Source: Hypericum androsaemum (taxonomy: Eukaryota; Streptophyta; Magnoliopsida; Malpighiales; Hypericaceae). Taken from it: a stretch of 64,000 nucleotides of DNA. The stretch covers positions 10,966,707-11,030,706 of the forward strand of contig OZ023182.1 of NCBI GenBank assembly GCA_963995505.1, written 5' to 3'. The notes under the pieces are model-generated. The model saw nothing but the letters and a program-made list of their open reading frames with translations. It had not been told where the DNA came from and searched no databases. The position numbers and the translations under genes are program-made. Numbering within the stretch: the first letter of the stretch is position 1; the number at the start of each line of letters is the position of its first letter. Positions 34,557-45,274 of the stretch are shown here, one piece after another.

Positions 34557-37500
34557 ATGGCCGATCCTAATGACACTCCAAGACCCGATATGAACCAGAG
34601 ATTCACTCAAATGGAGGCGGCAATTCAGACCATCCTTACCCGCCTGGATAACCTCGCGGTGCAACCCCCTCCAGCTGAGGTACGTAATGAACGAAGAGAG
34701 GAAGAGGAGGATGTAGATTCTGATGCTACCCTTAATGTGAGAAGGGGAGGGAGAGTGTTGAGGGAACGAGGTAGAGGAGGTGGTAGACACGGTGATCTAG
34801 GACGTGCTCCTGGAAGAGAAGTTTATAGGGAGGAATATGAGCTTGGAGGAGAATATAGAAGGGTGGATCGTCCATTCAAAATGAACATAGAGAAATTCTA
34901 TGGTGATGCGGACGTAGAAGGCTTTCTCAACTGGTTGGACTCGGTGGAAAAATATTTTGATTGCATGCAACTCACGGAAGAACAGAAGGTGAGCTACGTA
35001 GCCTTCAAGCTTGAGTCCGGAGCTGCCGTGTGGTGGAGGAAGGAACAAGAGTCTCGTAGGAGAAGAGGAGATCTACCAATCAGAGACTGGCCGACCATGG
35101 AGCAAGCCTTGAGGGAGAGGTTTTTGCCAGTGGACTACCATCAGACCCTCTACAGTCAATTCCTTACGTGCACTCAAGGAAATCGTTCGGTGGAAGAGTA
35201 CATGACTGAATTCATGAGGTTGGCGTCGAGGAACGATGTGGAAGAGAATGAGGATCAGATGATTGCACGGTTTGTTGAGGGCCTCAGTTATGAGATCAAG
35301 AGCAAGATGGAGTTTGACACGTTTTTGTTTTTCAACGACGCATGTGCCAAAGCCAGAAAGATCGGGGCTGCCTTGAAGAGGAAGAAAGCGCCCTCTATCC
35401 GTTTTTCAGGGCCTGGCCAGGCTTCCACCTATTCAAGGGGAGGTGTGGAAAGGAGCACACCCCAAGCTTCCGAGCCTAAACCCCCTCCTAGCAAGCCTGC
35501 CCCTGTGTTTGCACAAAGAAAGGGAAAAGAGGTAGCCACAACCTCATCAATCCGATGTTTCAAATGCAATGAAATGGGCCACAAGTCTAGTGATTGTCCT
35601 AAACGCAAGTTTACACAACTTTGCGAGAAGGAAGATTCGGATGAGGAGGAGGAAGGGGCGTATTTGTGTGCACCCGTGGACGAGGGTGATGAAGAGGAGG
35701 AGACTTCTGAAGGAGAAGAGTATTGCGGGGTCATACAGAAGGTAGCATTGACCGCAACCAAGAGAGATGATTCCCAACGTAATAACTTGTTTCGCACGAG
35801 TTGTCATGTTGGGAAAGTGGTGTGTGAAGTGATAATAGATGGAGGCAGCCAGGAGAACTTTGTGAGTAGCAAGACAGTGGAAAAGCTTGGCTTGAAGACC
35901 TCACCTCACCCCACTCCATATTCCATTGGATGGGTCAGATCCGGAGGGGGAATCAAGGTCAACTCGAGGTGCACTGTCCCAATCACAATTGGGAAGTATT
36001 CTGACCAAGTTGTATGTGATGTCCTTGAGATGGATGCATGCAACATTCTGTTAGGCAGACCTTGGGAGTTTGATAATAAGGTCGTGCATCGAGGCGAAGA
36101 GAACACGTACGAGGTCAGAAAAGGGGGAGAGAAGTTTACTTTGTTGCCGAAGAAGCCTAAGCACGTGAAGGGGCAAACCAATGCCATGCAGCTCGTATCT
36201 ATGGTGACCTCTGTGCACGAGATGGTGAACTACACGCGAGAAGCAGGTTGTTTCCATGTGCTTATTATGACAAATCCTCCAGCCAAGGAAGATGAAGGCT
36301 TGGAGTCTCTCCCTGAAGTGGTGCTGGAGTTATTTGAGCTCTTTCCAGAGCTCGTGGATGAAAGCTTGCAAAAGGGGCTACCACCCTTGCGTGACATCCA
36401 GCACCAAATTGACCTTATACCTGGCGCAACCCTTCCAAACTTGCCGCACTACCGGATGAGTCCGAAGGAGAACCAAATTATCCGAGAGCAAGTGCAAGTG
36501 TTACTGGACAAGGGCTATGTGCAAGAGAGCCTAAGTCCTTGTGGCGTGCCAGCTTTGCTCGTACCAAAGAAAGATGGCACTTGGAGAATGTGCATCGACA
36601 GCAGGGCGATCAACAAGATCACAATCGGGTACAGATTTCCCATCCCTCGCCTCGATGATATGCTGGACAACCTGAGTGGAGCTACCATATTCTCCAAGAT
36701 TGATCTACGAAGCGGGTATCATCAGATCAGAATTCGGCCTGGTGATGAATGGAAGACCGCGTTTAAAACGCGAGATGGTTTGTATGAGTGGCTCGTGATG
36801 CCTTTCGGGCTCACTAATGCCCCAAGCACGTTCATGAGGCTAATGCACCAAGTCCTGAAGCCTTTCCTAGACAAGTACGTGGTGGTTTATTTTGATGACA
36901 TCTTGGTGTATAGCAAGACCGAAGAAGACCACATGGTGCATTTGAAGGAGGTGTTCTCAACCTTGCGAGCAAATCAGTTGTACGTGAACCTGAAGAAGTG
37001 TAGTTTTTGGAAGAGCCAACTTCTGTTTTTGGGGTTCCGGGTTGGAAAGGAAGGAGTCCATGTTGATCAGGCCAAGATAGAAGCAATACGCTCCTGGCCA
37101 GCTCCTTTAAATGTGAGCCAGACCCGTAGCTTTCTTGGCTTGGCATCCTTCTACCGCCGGTTCATTCGGGATTTTAGCATGATTGCTGCCCCTCTCACGG
37201 CCCTATTGAAGAAGCAGACCCCCTTCGTTTGGGGAGAAGAAGCTGAGCATGCCTTTCAGACATTGAAGGAGAAGCTTAGCACCGCACCTGTGCTCGAACT
37301 CCCTGACTTTGCCAAGCTATTTGAAGTTGAGGTGGATGCATCCGGGCTTGGCATTGGGGCCGTGCTCTCGCAAGAGAAGAAACCTGTGGCTTTCTTCAGT
37401 GAGAAGCTTAGTGAAGCAAGATTGAAGTGGACGACGTACGAGAAAGAATTCTACGCTGTTTTCCGAGCTCTCAAGACGTGGGAGCACTACCTTGTTGGTA

Positions 37501-38951
37501 AGGAGTTCATTCTCTACTCAGATCACAAGGCTTTGAAGTTCTTGCATGACCAGTCTAGGCTTAGCAATCCGATGCATGCTCGTTGGTGTACCTACTTACA
37601 GAAATTCCCTTTTAAGATCTCTCATAAAAGCGGAACTCAGAATATAGTTGCTGATGCTTTGAGTAGGAGACTTGCATTGCTTACTGAGTTACGAGGTGTG
37701 ATTACTGCCTTTGATTGTGTTCGAGATATGTATGAGGAAGATGGAGACTTTGGTGATATCTGGATGAAGTGCAAGGAAGGAAAGGGTGTAGGAGATTATT
37801 TCTTGCAAGATGGGTTCCTAATGAGAGGGAATCAGTTGTGTGTACCAAAGTCATCCCTACGTGCTCATTTGATGCAAGAGTTGCACGCGGGAGGCTTGGT
37901 AGCTCATTTGGGACCTGACAGGACCTTGTCCTCGTTGCAAGAGCGTTTCCATTGGCCAAAGATGTACAAGGATGTTGCTAAGTTTGTGCAACACTGCCGT
38001 GTGTGCCAAGAAACGAAGGGAGGAGTCAACAATGCTGGCCTGTACACGCCTTTGCCAATTCCCAATGCCATATGGGAAGACCTTAGCATGGATTTTATCC
38101 TTGGCTTACCCCGCACTCCAAGAGGGGCGGATTCTATTTTTGTTATTGTTGACAGGTTGTCAAAGATGGCGCATTTTATGCCATGCAAGAAGACGAATGA
38201 TGCAGCCGCGGTGGCAAGGCATTTCTTTAGAGAGGTGGTGCGTTTGCATGGCGTGCCTAAAACGATTGTCTCTGATCGAGACACCAAGTTTCTTGCCAGC
38301 TTTTGGAAGACACTTTGGAGGATGTTCGATGCCACGCTCCAATTCAGCACCACCGCGCACCCTCAGACAGATGGTCAAACGGAAGCAACCAACCGCACCC
38401 TTGGCAACCTTCTTCGCAGCTTGTGTCATGAGAGGCTAAGGCAGTGGGATCTTGCTTTGCCTATTGCGGAATTTGCGTATAATGGAGCTGTTCACAGGTC
38501 TACGGGGAAGCCTCCCTTTGCTTTGGTGTATACAAAGGCCCCTAACCATTTGGTTGATGTCTCCAGCGTGCCACGACCTGTTCGAGCCAACACAAGTGCC
38601 CTCGCCTATGCTGAAGACGTGCAAGCCATACTGGAAGCTGTGAAGAAGAGACTTAGCACAATGTACGCTAAGGAGAAAGAGCGAGTGGATGCAAAGCGAA
38701 AGGTGCAAATATTTCAACCCGGAGAACAGGTTATGGTGCACTTTCGCAAGGAACGCATGCCCGCAGGCTGGGGAGGCAAGCTTCAAGCACGACGGTTTGG
38801 TCCATACAAGGTGCTCCGGCGTGTCAACGACAATGCATATGTGATTGACCTACCGGAAGATCTAGGCGTATCGAGGACCTTCAACGTAGCTGATCTCACG
38901 CCATATTTCAATCCTCTTCCTTTGCCAAGCCGTTTAGCTGCTCGAGACTAG
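34557..38951 (+). CDS. gag-pol: E4 gag-pol polyprotein, intact
   Basis: 1464 codons from an ATG seven bases after the LTR stub. Visible: Arg/Gly-rich N-terminal segment (about 50-80), gag region, CCHC knuckle CFKCNEMGHKSSDC (334-347), acidic linker, protease IIDGGS (D428), [12 protein letters not shown] (778-787), RNase H, integrase HHCC, D1179, D1240 and E1276 (D-60-D-35-E), GPY-type end and NVADLTPYF. It stops before the PPT, so it does not enter the LTR, and no chromodomain or TRARA tail is seen. The open frame despite loss of the 5' end suggests the deletion is recent or arose during replication. Confidence 0.94.
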   Translation: MADPNDTPRPDMNQRFTQMEAAIQTILTRLDNLAVQPPPAEVRNERREEEEDVDSDATLNVRRGGRVLRERGRGGGRHGDLGRAPGREVYREEYELGGEYRRVDRPFKMNIEKFYGDADVEGFLNWLDSVEKYFDCMQLTEEQKVSYVAFKLESGAAVWWRKEQESRRRRGDLPIRDWPTMEQALRERFLPVDYHQTLYSQFLTCTQGNRSVEEYMTEFMRLASRNDVEENEDQMIARFVEGLSYEIKSKMEFDTFLFFNDACAKARKIGAALKRKKAPSIRFSGPGQASTYSRGGVERSTPQASEPKPPPSKPAPVFAQRKGKEVATTSSIRCFKCNEMGHKSSDCPKRKFTQLCEKEDSDEEEEGAYLCAPVDEGDEEEETSEGEEYCGVIQKVALTATKRDDSQRNNLFRTSCHVGKVVCEVIIDGGSQENFVSSKTVEKLGLKTSPHPTPYSIGWVRSGGGIKVNSRCTVPITIGKYSDQVVCDVLEMDACNILLGRPWEFDNKVVHRGEENTYEVRKGGEKFTLLPKKPKHVKGQTNAMQLVSMVTSVHEMVNYTREAGCFHVLIMTNPPAKEDEGLESLPEVVLELFELFPELVDESLQKGLPPLRDIQHQIDLIPGATLPNLPHYRMSPKENQIIREQVQVLLDKGYVQESLSPCGVPALLVPKKDGTWRMCIDSRAINKITIGYRFPIPRLDDMLDNLSGATIFSKIDLRSGYHQIRIRPGDEWKTAFKTRDGLYEWLVMPFGLTNAPSTFMRLMHQVLKPFLDKYVVVYFDDILVYSKTEEDHMVHLKEVFSTLRANQLYVNLKKCSFWKSQLLFLGFRVGKEGVHVDQAKIEAIRSWPAPLNVSQTRSFLGLASFYRRFIRDFSMIAAPLTALLKKQTPFVWGEEAEHAFQTLKEKLSTAPVLELPDFAKLFEVEVDASGLGIGAVLSQEKKPVAFFSEKLSEARLKWTTYEKEFYAVFRALKTWEHYLVGKEFILYSDHKALKFLHDQSRLSNPMHARWCTYLQKFPFKISHKSGTQNIVADALSRRLALLTELRGVITAFDCVRDMYEEDGDFGDIWMKCKEGKGVGDYFLQDGFLMRGNQLCVPKSSLRAHLMQELHAGGLVAHLGPDRTLSSLQERFHWPKMYKDVAKFVQHCRVCQETKGGVNNAGLYTPLPIPNAIWEDLSMDFILGLPRTPRGADSIFVIVDRLSKMAHFMPCKKTNDAAAVARHFFREVVRLHGVPKTIVSDRDTKFLASFWKTLWRMFDATLQFSTTAHPQTDGQTEATNRTLGNLLRSLCHERLRQWDLALPIAEFAYNGAVHRSTGKPPFALVYTKAPNHLVDVSSVPRPVRANTSALAYAEDVQAILEAVKKRLSTMYAKEKERVDAKRKVQIFQPGEQVMVHFRKERMPAGWGGKLQARRFGPYKVLRRVNDNAYVIDLPEDLGVSRTFNVADLTPYFNPLPLPSRLAARD

Positions 38952-38960
38952 CAGGCTCTT

Positions 38961-38973
38961 AAGGGGGGGAGGA
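38961..38973 (+). other. Polypurine tract of E4
   Basis: AAGGGGGGGAGGA directly before the 3' LTR. Confidence 0.9.
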
Positions 38974-39454
38974 TGCCGTAGGACGAATGTGCATTGGTCA
39001 ACATGCTTGTGCGTTGGACGTGTGCATGGAACGCGTGGAGTTTGTGGTTTCAATTATTGCACTTAATTCAGCGTTTAATTTCGTGGTTGTAATAAGGCAC
39101 ATTTAAATGCCAATTAGTGGGGGTTAAAGGGGAGGTTACGGACAGGAGGCGTGTGAAGAGGCTTGCCATAATTCTCGCCTTAACTCCTGCCTTAACTCCC
39201 GCCTTCTATTTGTATCTGGCGGAGAGGAAATAATGAGGACAGATTTGAATCCAAAAATGTGCAAGTGAGCTGAGTGCGCTTCGTGCGCGAGAATTTCCTA
39301 CCTTGGCCGTTGGTTGGCTGCTTGTGGACTCAAGCAAACCTTCCATCTTGTTTCGGAAGATCCAAGTGGAATTGTCCATCGTTTTATTTCTTTCAATTGT
39401 TCAAGCCTTGTTCGTTTGAGGTGTTGATTCGCACGCCTCCGTTGTGCTACATCA
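38974..39454 (+). repeat. 3' LTR of E4 (481 bp)
   Basis: TG...CA bounded by the PPT and the TSD TTTCC. It contains a small tandem GCCTTAACTCC repeat around 39176-39205. No clear TATA box was found. Confidence 0.92.
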
Positions 39455-42440
39455 TTTCCTTGCCTTTTCTTGCCTTTTCTTACCTTATCTTGCCTATTCT
39501 TTCCTTGCTCTTCTTACATTTTCTTGCATTTTCTTGCCTTAACTTCCCTTATCTTGCATTTTCTTGCCTTTTCTTACCTCTTCTTGCCTCTTCTTGCCTT
39601 CTCTTTCCTTAACTTGCTTATCTTACCTTTTCCTTACCTTTCCTTGCCTTTTCTTGTCTTTTCCTTGCTTTCTCTTGCCTTATCTTGCATTTTCTTGCCT
39701 TATCTTGCATTTTCTTTCCTTATGTTTGCCTTTTCCTTTTCTTTTCTTGCCTTTTCTTGATTTAACTTGCCTTATCTTGCCTTTTCATGTCTTTTCTTGC
39801 CTTTTCATCGATTTTCTTACCTTTTCTTATCTTATCTTGCATTTTCCAATCTTTTCTTGCCTTATCATTCCTTTTCCTACCTTATCTTGCCTTTTAATGC
39901 ATTTTTGTGCCATTTCTGGCCTCATTTTGCCTTATCTAGCCTTTTCATTTCTTATCTTGCATTATCTTGCCTTTTACTTACGTTTCTTGCCTTTTCTTGC
40001 CGTATCTTGCCTTATCTTTCCATTTACTTGCCTTTTCAAGCCTTATCATGCCTTTTTCTTTCCTTATCTTGCCTTTTTCTTTCCTTTTCTTCCCTTTTCC
40101 TTGCTTTTTCTTGCCTTTTCCTTTCTTTTTCTTCCATTTTCCTTGCATTTTCTTGCCTTTTCTTTCCTTTTCTTACCTTATCTTGCCTTATCTTGCCTTT
40201 TCATCTCTTTTCTTTCTTTTTCTAGCCTTTTCTTGCCTTATCTTGCCTGTTACAGCCTTTTCTTTCCTGATCTTATCTTTTAGTGCCTTTTCTTTCCTTA
40301 TCTTACCTTTTCCTTGCCTTTCCTTGCCTTTTCCTTGCCTGTCCTTGCCTTTTCCTAGCCTTTCCTTGCCTATTCATTCCTTGTCTTGCTTTTTCATACA
40401 TTATCTAGCATTTTCTTGCCTTTTCATACATTATCTTGCCTTTTCCTTACTTTTTCTTGCCACATCTTTCCTTTTCATCGTTTTACTTGCCTTTTCTTTC
40501 CTTATCTTACCTTTTCCTTTCCTTTTCTTGCCTTATCTTGCCTTATCTTGCCTTATCTTTCCTTATCTTGCCTTTTTCTTGCCTTTTCTTTCATTTTCTT
40601 TCTTTTCTTGCCCTTATCTTGCCTTTTTTTTAACTTATCTTGCATTTTCTTTCCTTATCTTGCCTTTTTTCCATATCTTGCCTTTCGTGCCTTATCTTGC
40701 CTTTTATTGCCTTTTCTTTCCTTATCTTGCCTTATCTTGCCTTATCTTGCCTCATCTTGCCTTTTTCTTGCCTTATCTTGCCTCATCTTGCCTTATCTTG
40801 CATCATCTTGCCTTATCTTGCCTTTTCTTTCCTTATCTTGCCTTTTCTTTCTTTTCTTTCCCTTTTCTTGCCTTTTCTTAACTTATCTTGCATTTTTTTT
40901 CCTTATCTTGCCTTTTTTCCATATCTTGCCTTTTCTTGCCTTATCTTGCCTTTTATTGCCTTTTCTTGCCTTTTATTATCTTTTGTTTCCTTATCTTACC
41001 TTTTCCTTTCCTTTTCTTTCCTTTTCCTTGCCTTTTCTCACCTTATTTTGCCTTAACTTGCCTTATCTTGCCTTTTCTTGCCTTTTGTTTTCTTATCTTG
41101 CCTTTTTCTTGCATTTTCTTTCCTTTTCTTGCCTTATCTTGCCTTTTCGTGGCTTTTCCTTGCCTTTTCTTGTCTTATTTTTCATTTTCTTGCTTTATTT
41201 TGCCTTTTTGTGCCTTATTTTGATTTTTATTTCCTTATCTTGCCACTTTCTTGCCTTTTCTTCCCTCTTCCTTGCCTTTTCTTGCCTTGTCTATCCTTTT
41301 CTTGCCTTAACTTACCGTTTCTTGCCTTATCTTTCCTTTTCTTTTCTTATCTTGCCATTTCCTTGCCTTTTTTTCTTGCCTTATCTTGCCTTTTCTTTCT
41401 TTGTGTTGCCTTTTCCTTCCTTTCTTGCCTTTCCTTCCCTTTTCATTCCATATCTTGCCTTTTCTTTCCTTGTCTTTCCTTTTCTTGCCTTATCTTTCAT
41501 TTTCTTGCATTTTCTTACCTTTTCTTACCTTTTCTTGCCATATCTTGCCTTTTCCTTGCCTTTTCTTACCTCTTCTTTACTTTTCATCCCTTTTCATGCC
41601 TTTTCTTACCTTTTCTTGCCCATTCTTACCTTTTCTTGCCTTTTCCTTCATTATTTAGCCTTTTCCTTCCTTATCTTGCCTTTTCCACGCCTTTTCATGC
41701 CCTATCTTGATTTCTGGCCTTGTTTTGCCTTTGCCTTGCCCCTTACCATGCCTTTTCTTTCTTTATCTTGCCTTTTCCTTGCGTTATGTTGCCTTTTCTT
41801 GCCTCATCTTGCCTTTTCATGCCTTATCTTACCTTTTCTACCCTTATATTGCCTTTTCTTTCCTTTTCTTTCTTTTTCTTACCTTTTCCTTACTTATCTT
41901 GCCATACCTTGCCTTATCTTGCCTTTTCTTGCCATATCTTGCCTTTGCATGCCTTATCTTGCATGTTATTGTCTTTTTTTCCTTATCCTACCTTTTTCTT
42001 GCTTTTTCTTACCTTTTCCTTCCTTATATTGCCTTTTCTTACCTTTTCCTTCCTTATCTTGCCTTTTCTTGCATTATCTTGCCTTTTCTTGCCTTATCTT
42101 TCCTTTTCCTTGTCTTTTATTGCCTTATCATGCCTTTTCTCTCCTTATCTTGCCTTTTCATTGTCTTTACTTGCCTTATGTTGTCTTTTCTTGCTTTTTC
42201 GTACCTTATCTTGCTTTTTCTTGCTTTTTCTTGACTTTTCTTGCCTTTTCTTTCCTCATCTTTCCTTTTCCTTGCCTTATCTTTCTTTTTCCTTGCATTT
42301 TCTTACTTTATCTTGCTTATTCTAGCCTTTTCTTGCCTAATCTTTCTTTTTCCTTGTTTTTTCTTGCCTTTTCTTACCTTATTCTTGCTTCTTCTTGCCG
42401 TTTCTTACCTTATCTTACCTTTTCCTTGCCTTTTCTTACC
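39455..42440 (-). repeat. Satellite array, inverted orientation (second part)
   Basis: Pyrimidine-on-+ satellite and inverted partner of about 31.35-33.64 kb. It carries an open frame of over 700 codons on + (40386-42518), a by-product of the stop-poor TTTTCTTGCC theme. The flip back to purine-on-+ is abrupt at about 42440, with no palindrome. Confidence 0.93.
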
Positions 42441-43182
42441 ATAGGGACGATAAGGGAAATAAAGGCAAGAAAATGCAAGATAAGGCAAGTTAAGGCAAGA
42501 AAATTCAAGAAAATGTAAGATAAGGTAAAATAGGAAAAAAGGCAAGAAATGGCAAGGAAAAGGTGAGATAAGGCAAGAAAATGAAAAATAAGGAAAGAAA
42601 AGGAAAGAAAAGGCGTGAAAAGGCAAGATATGGCAAGAAAAGGATAGAAGAAGCAAGATAAGCTAAGAAAAGGCAAGATAAGGAAGGAGAAGGTAAGAAA
42701 AGGCAATGAAAATGTAAGATATGGAAAGAAAAGGTAAGAACAGACAAGAAAAGGCAAGAAAAGGCATGAAAAGGCAAGATATGGCAAGAAAAGGCAAGAA
42801 TAGGAAAGATTAGTCAAGGAAAAGGCAAGATAAGGAATGAAAATGCATAGTAAAAAGCAAGGAAAATGCAAGACAAGGCAAGAAAAGGCAAGATATGGCA
42901 TGAAAAGGCAAGATAAGGAAGGAAAAGGCATGAAAAGGCATGATAAGGAAGGAAAAGGTAAGAAAAGGCAAGAAAAGGTAAGAAAAGTCAATATAAGGCA
43001 AGAAAAGGCAAGATAAGGAAAGAAAAGACAAGATAAGATAATGTATAAAAAGGCAAGAAAAGGAAAGAAATGGCAAGACAAGGAAATAATAGGCAAGATA
43101 AGACAATAAAAGGCAAGGAAAGGTAAGCAAAAGGCAAGGAAAGGCAAGGAAAAGGCAAGATAAGGAAAGAAAAGGCAGAAAA
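42441..43182 (+). repeat. Satellite array before E5
   Basis: Purine-strand satellite, closely similar to 16078-17017. Both have the GCATAGTAAAAAGCAAGG or GCATAGTAAGAAGCAAGG variant (near 42845 and 16415). Ends at E5; a presumptive TSD would be GAAAA (43178-43182), with its partner outside the window. Confidence 0.92.
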
Positions 43183-43991
43183 TGATATGAATCCCGTCAG
43201 GAACTCGCACCAACTCGGACCGTCTACTCTAGGATGATGGTTGATCTTGACCCGTCGCTTTGCGCCTTGCACCGAACCTCAGTGTTGGTTAACTTTAACC
43301 CGTAGCAATGGTGAGAACGCGAACCTTGATCTTGAAATCGAATACGCCACAAACGGAGATGGGGAATTCCGCTTGATAAGTATAAACGCCCTAGCTAAGC
43401 AATCCAGCCCGCAAGAACAACAAGAGTATCAAAGACTCACGAATTTTCTTATGCCAAAAGATGTGTCCTTTATTGAATTCGTGGCCTCCTTTAAATAGAG
43501 GTTACAACTGACTTGGTTAGACTCCAAAGTCAACAAGATAAGTTCTGAAGAGCTTCAAACTTATCCAACTACCTAAACTAGGCTTAAAACGAATATTTAT
43601 CCTAATAATTGAAAAACACAATCATTATCCACTATTGGATAACTCTTATTCCTAAAAAGTAGGAAACTTGGCTGGAATTTAGGAAAACTAAACAAGAAAC
43701 GAATTCTACTCCTTTAGGAAGTCTAATACGCATGCCTTATTCCTAAAGGATATAATTTCCTACTCAAAGTCTGAAAAGGATGCGTCCAAAATAACTCCAA
43801 TCACGTGCATGGGCTTTGCATGGGCTCCTTGAACGTCCACGGGCTTGCACGAACTGGTTGTAGCCCAAATCCCTTGAATTAATCCATTGAGCTCAGCGTG
43901 CAACGCCTTTGCTCTTGCTCTTGTAATTGGTCCAAGTGGAACTCGAACTGGTTGCGGGCCTTGTAGCTCCATAGTGGACGTGTTCACATAA
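43183..43991 (-). repeat. 3' LTR of E5 (809 bp)
   Basis: Begins TGATATGAATCCCG on +. At the other end the expected CATCA reads CATAA, a one-base change in the terminal TG. It differs strongly in U3 from the LTR of E6. Confidence 0.87.
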
Positions 43992-45265
43992 TTCCCCCTC
44001 TCTTGAAAAGGATTTGCCCTCAAATCTTCACCTACATCAAACGGGCTTAAGTCAGCAACATTAAAAGAAGCACTTACATTATACTCACCCGGCAGGTCAA
44101 GCTTATAAGCATTGTCATTGATGCGCTCTAAAACTTGGAAGGGACCATCCCCACGAGGTAGCAACTTTGAACGTCGTTGTGCGGGAAAATGCTCCTTCCT
44201 CATATGCAACCAAACCCAATCACCAGGCTCAAAGACAACTTTGTGTCGCCCTTTATTCGCTTGCCTTGCGTAGTGCTCCGTTCGTTTCTGAATGTTCATT
44301 CTCGCCTTCTCATGCATCTGCTTGACAAATTCAGCCTTCTGCTTGCCATCTAAGTTAACATACTCATTCGAAGGCAAAGGTGATAAATCTAGTGGGGTCA
44401 GCGGATTAAACCCATACACAAGTTCAAATGGTGAGAATTGAGTAGCAGAATGAACAGACCGATCATAAGCAAACTCAACATGTGGCAAACAATCTTCCCA
44501 AGTTTTAATGTTATGCTTAATGAGTGCTCTTAACAACGTAGATAAAGTCATGTTCACAACTTCTGTTTGTCCATCAGTTTGTGGATGACAAGTAGTAGAA
44601 AATAATAACTTGGTACCTAACTTACACCACAAAGTCTTCCAAAAGTAGCTTAAGAACTTAGTATCTCTATCTGAAATGATTGTCCTAGGCATGCCATGCA
44701 ATCTTACTACTTCCCGAAAGAACAAATCAGCAATATGCGAGGCATCATCTGTTTTATGACATGGAATAAAATGCGCCATCTTAGAAAACCTATCCACCAC
44801 GACAAAAATTGAATCTCTACCACGCTTAGTACTAGGAAGTCCTAACACAAAGTCCATAGAAATATCAATCCAAGGCTCACGAGGTATAGGTAGGGGAGTG
44901 TACAAACCGTGGGGTTTTACCTTAGACTTAGCTTGCTTGCACGTGATGCAACGTCCACAAATTCTCTCAATGTCGCGCTTCATGTGCGGCCAGTGGAAGT
45001 GCTCTTGTAGAATTGCTAAAGTCTTTGCTATCCCAAAATGTCCCATTAATCCGCCTCCATGTGCCTCTTGTATCAACAATTCTCGCAAGGAACAATTAGG
45101 TACACAAAGCTTATTCTCACGAAATAAATACCCTTCATTCCGAAAGAACTTACCAGACGCTCTCCTCTCGATTTCACGAAATAAATCACCAAAGTCAGTA
45201 TCCTCAGCGTATAACTCTTTAATGCATTCAAAACCAAGTAATTTTGCATCAAGAGTTGAAATCAA
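43760..45265 (-). pseudogene. E5 integrase part and LTR-encoded tail
   Basis: About 500 open codons after the internal stop. They cover the integrase HHCC zinc site, the catalytic domain with MDFVLGL, SDRDTKF and [11 protein letters not shown], then the tail with [13 protein letters not shown] encoded inside the LTR. It is separated from RT-RNase H by a TGA at the conserved ALSRRY site, where other copies have CGA (a C-to-T type change). Confidence 0.9.
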
Positions 45266-45274
45266 AGCATACCT

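Larger units (their letters stand above)
34407..39454 (+). mobile_element. E4: chromovirus lacking PBS and most of 5' LTR
   Basis: A second Ty3/gypsy family. It is flanked by TTTCC on both sides, with a complete 481-bp 3' LTR (TGCCGTAGG...CTACATCA), a PPT and an intact 1464-codon polyprotein. At the 5' end only the first 143 bp of LTR remain (34407-34549). The sequence then jumps to seven bases before the gag ATG, so R-U5, PBS and leader are gone. It cannot be reverse transcribed normally from this copy. It may be related to CRM groups without the TRARA tail; the exact clade is uncertain. Confidence 0.92.

Noticed and set aside
40386..42518. Open frame of 710 codons (and others such as 4186-5412, 31125-32456) encoding Leu/Phe/Ser/Pro-rich repeats
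   Set aside because: The pyrimidine strand of the satellite almost lacks TAA, TAG and TGA, and the frame drifts with the 10-bp period. The hydrophobic repeat protein is a compositional artefact with no start context or domain.
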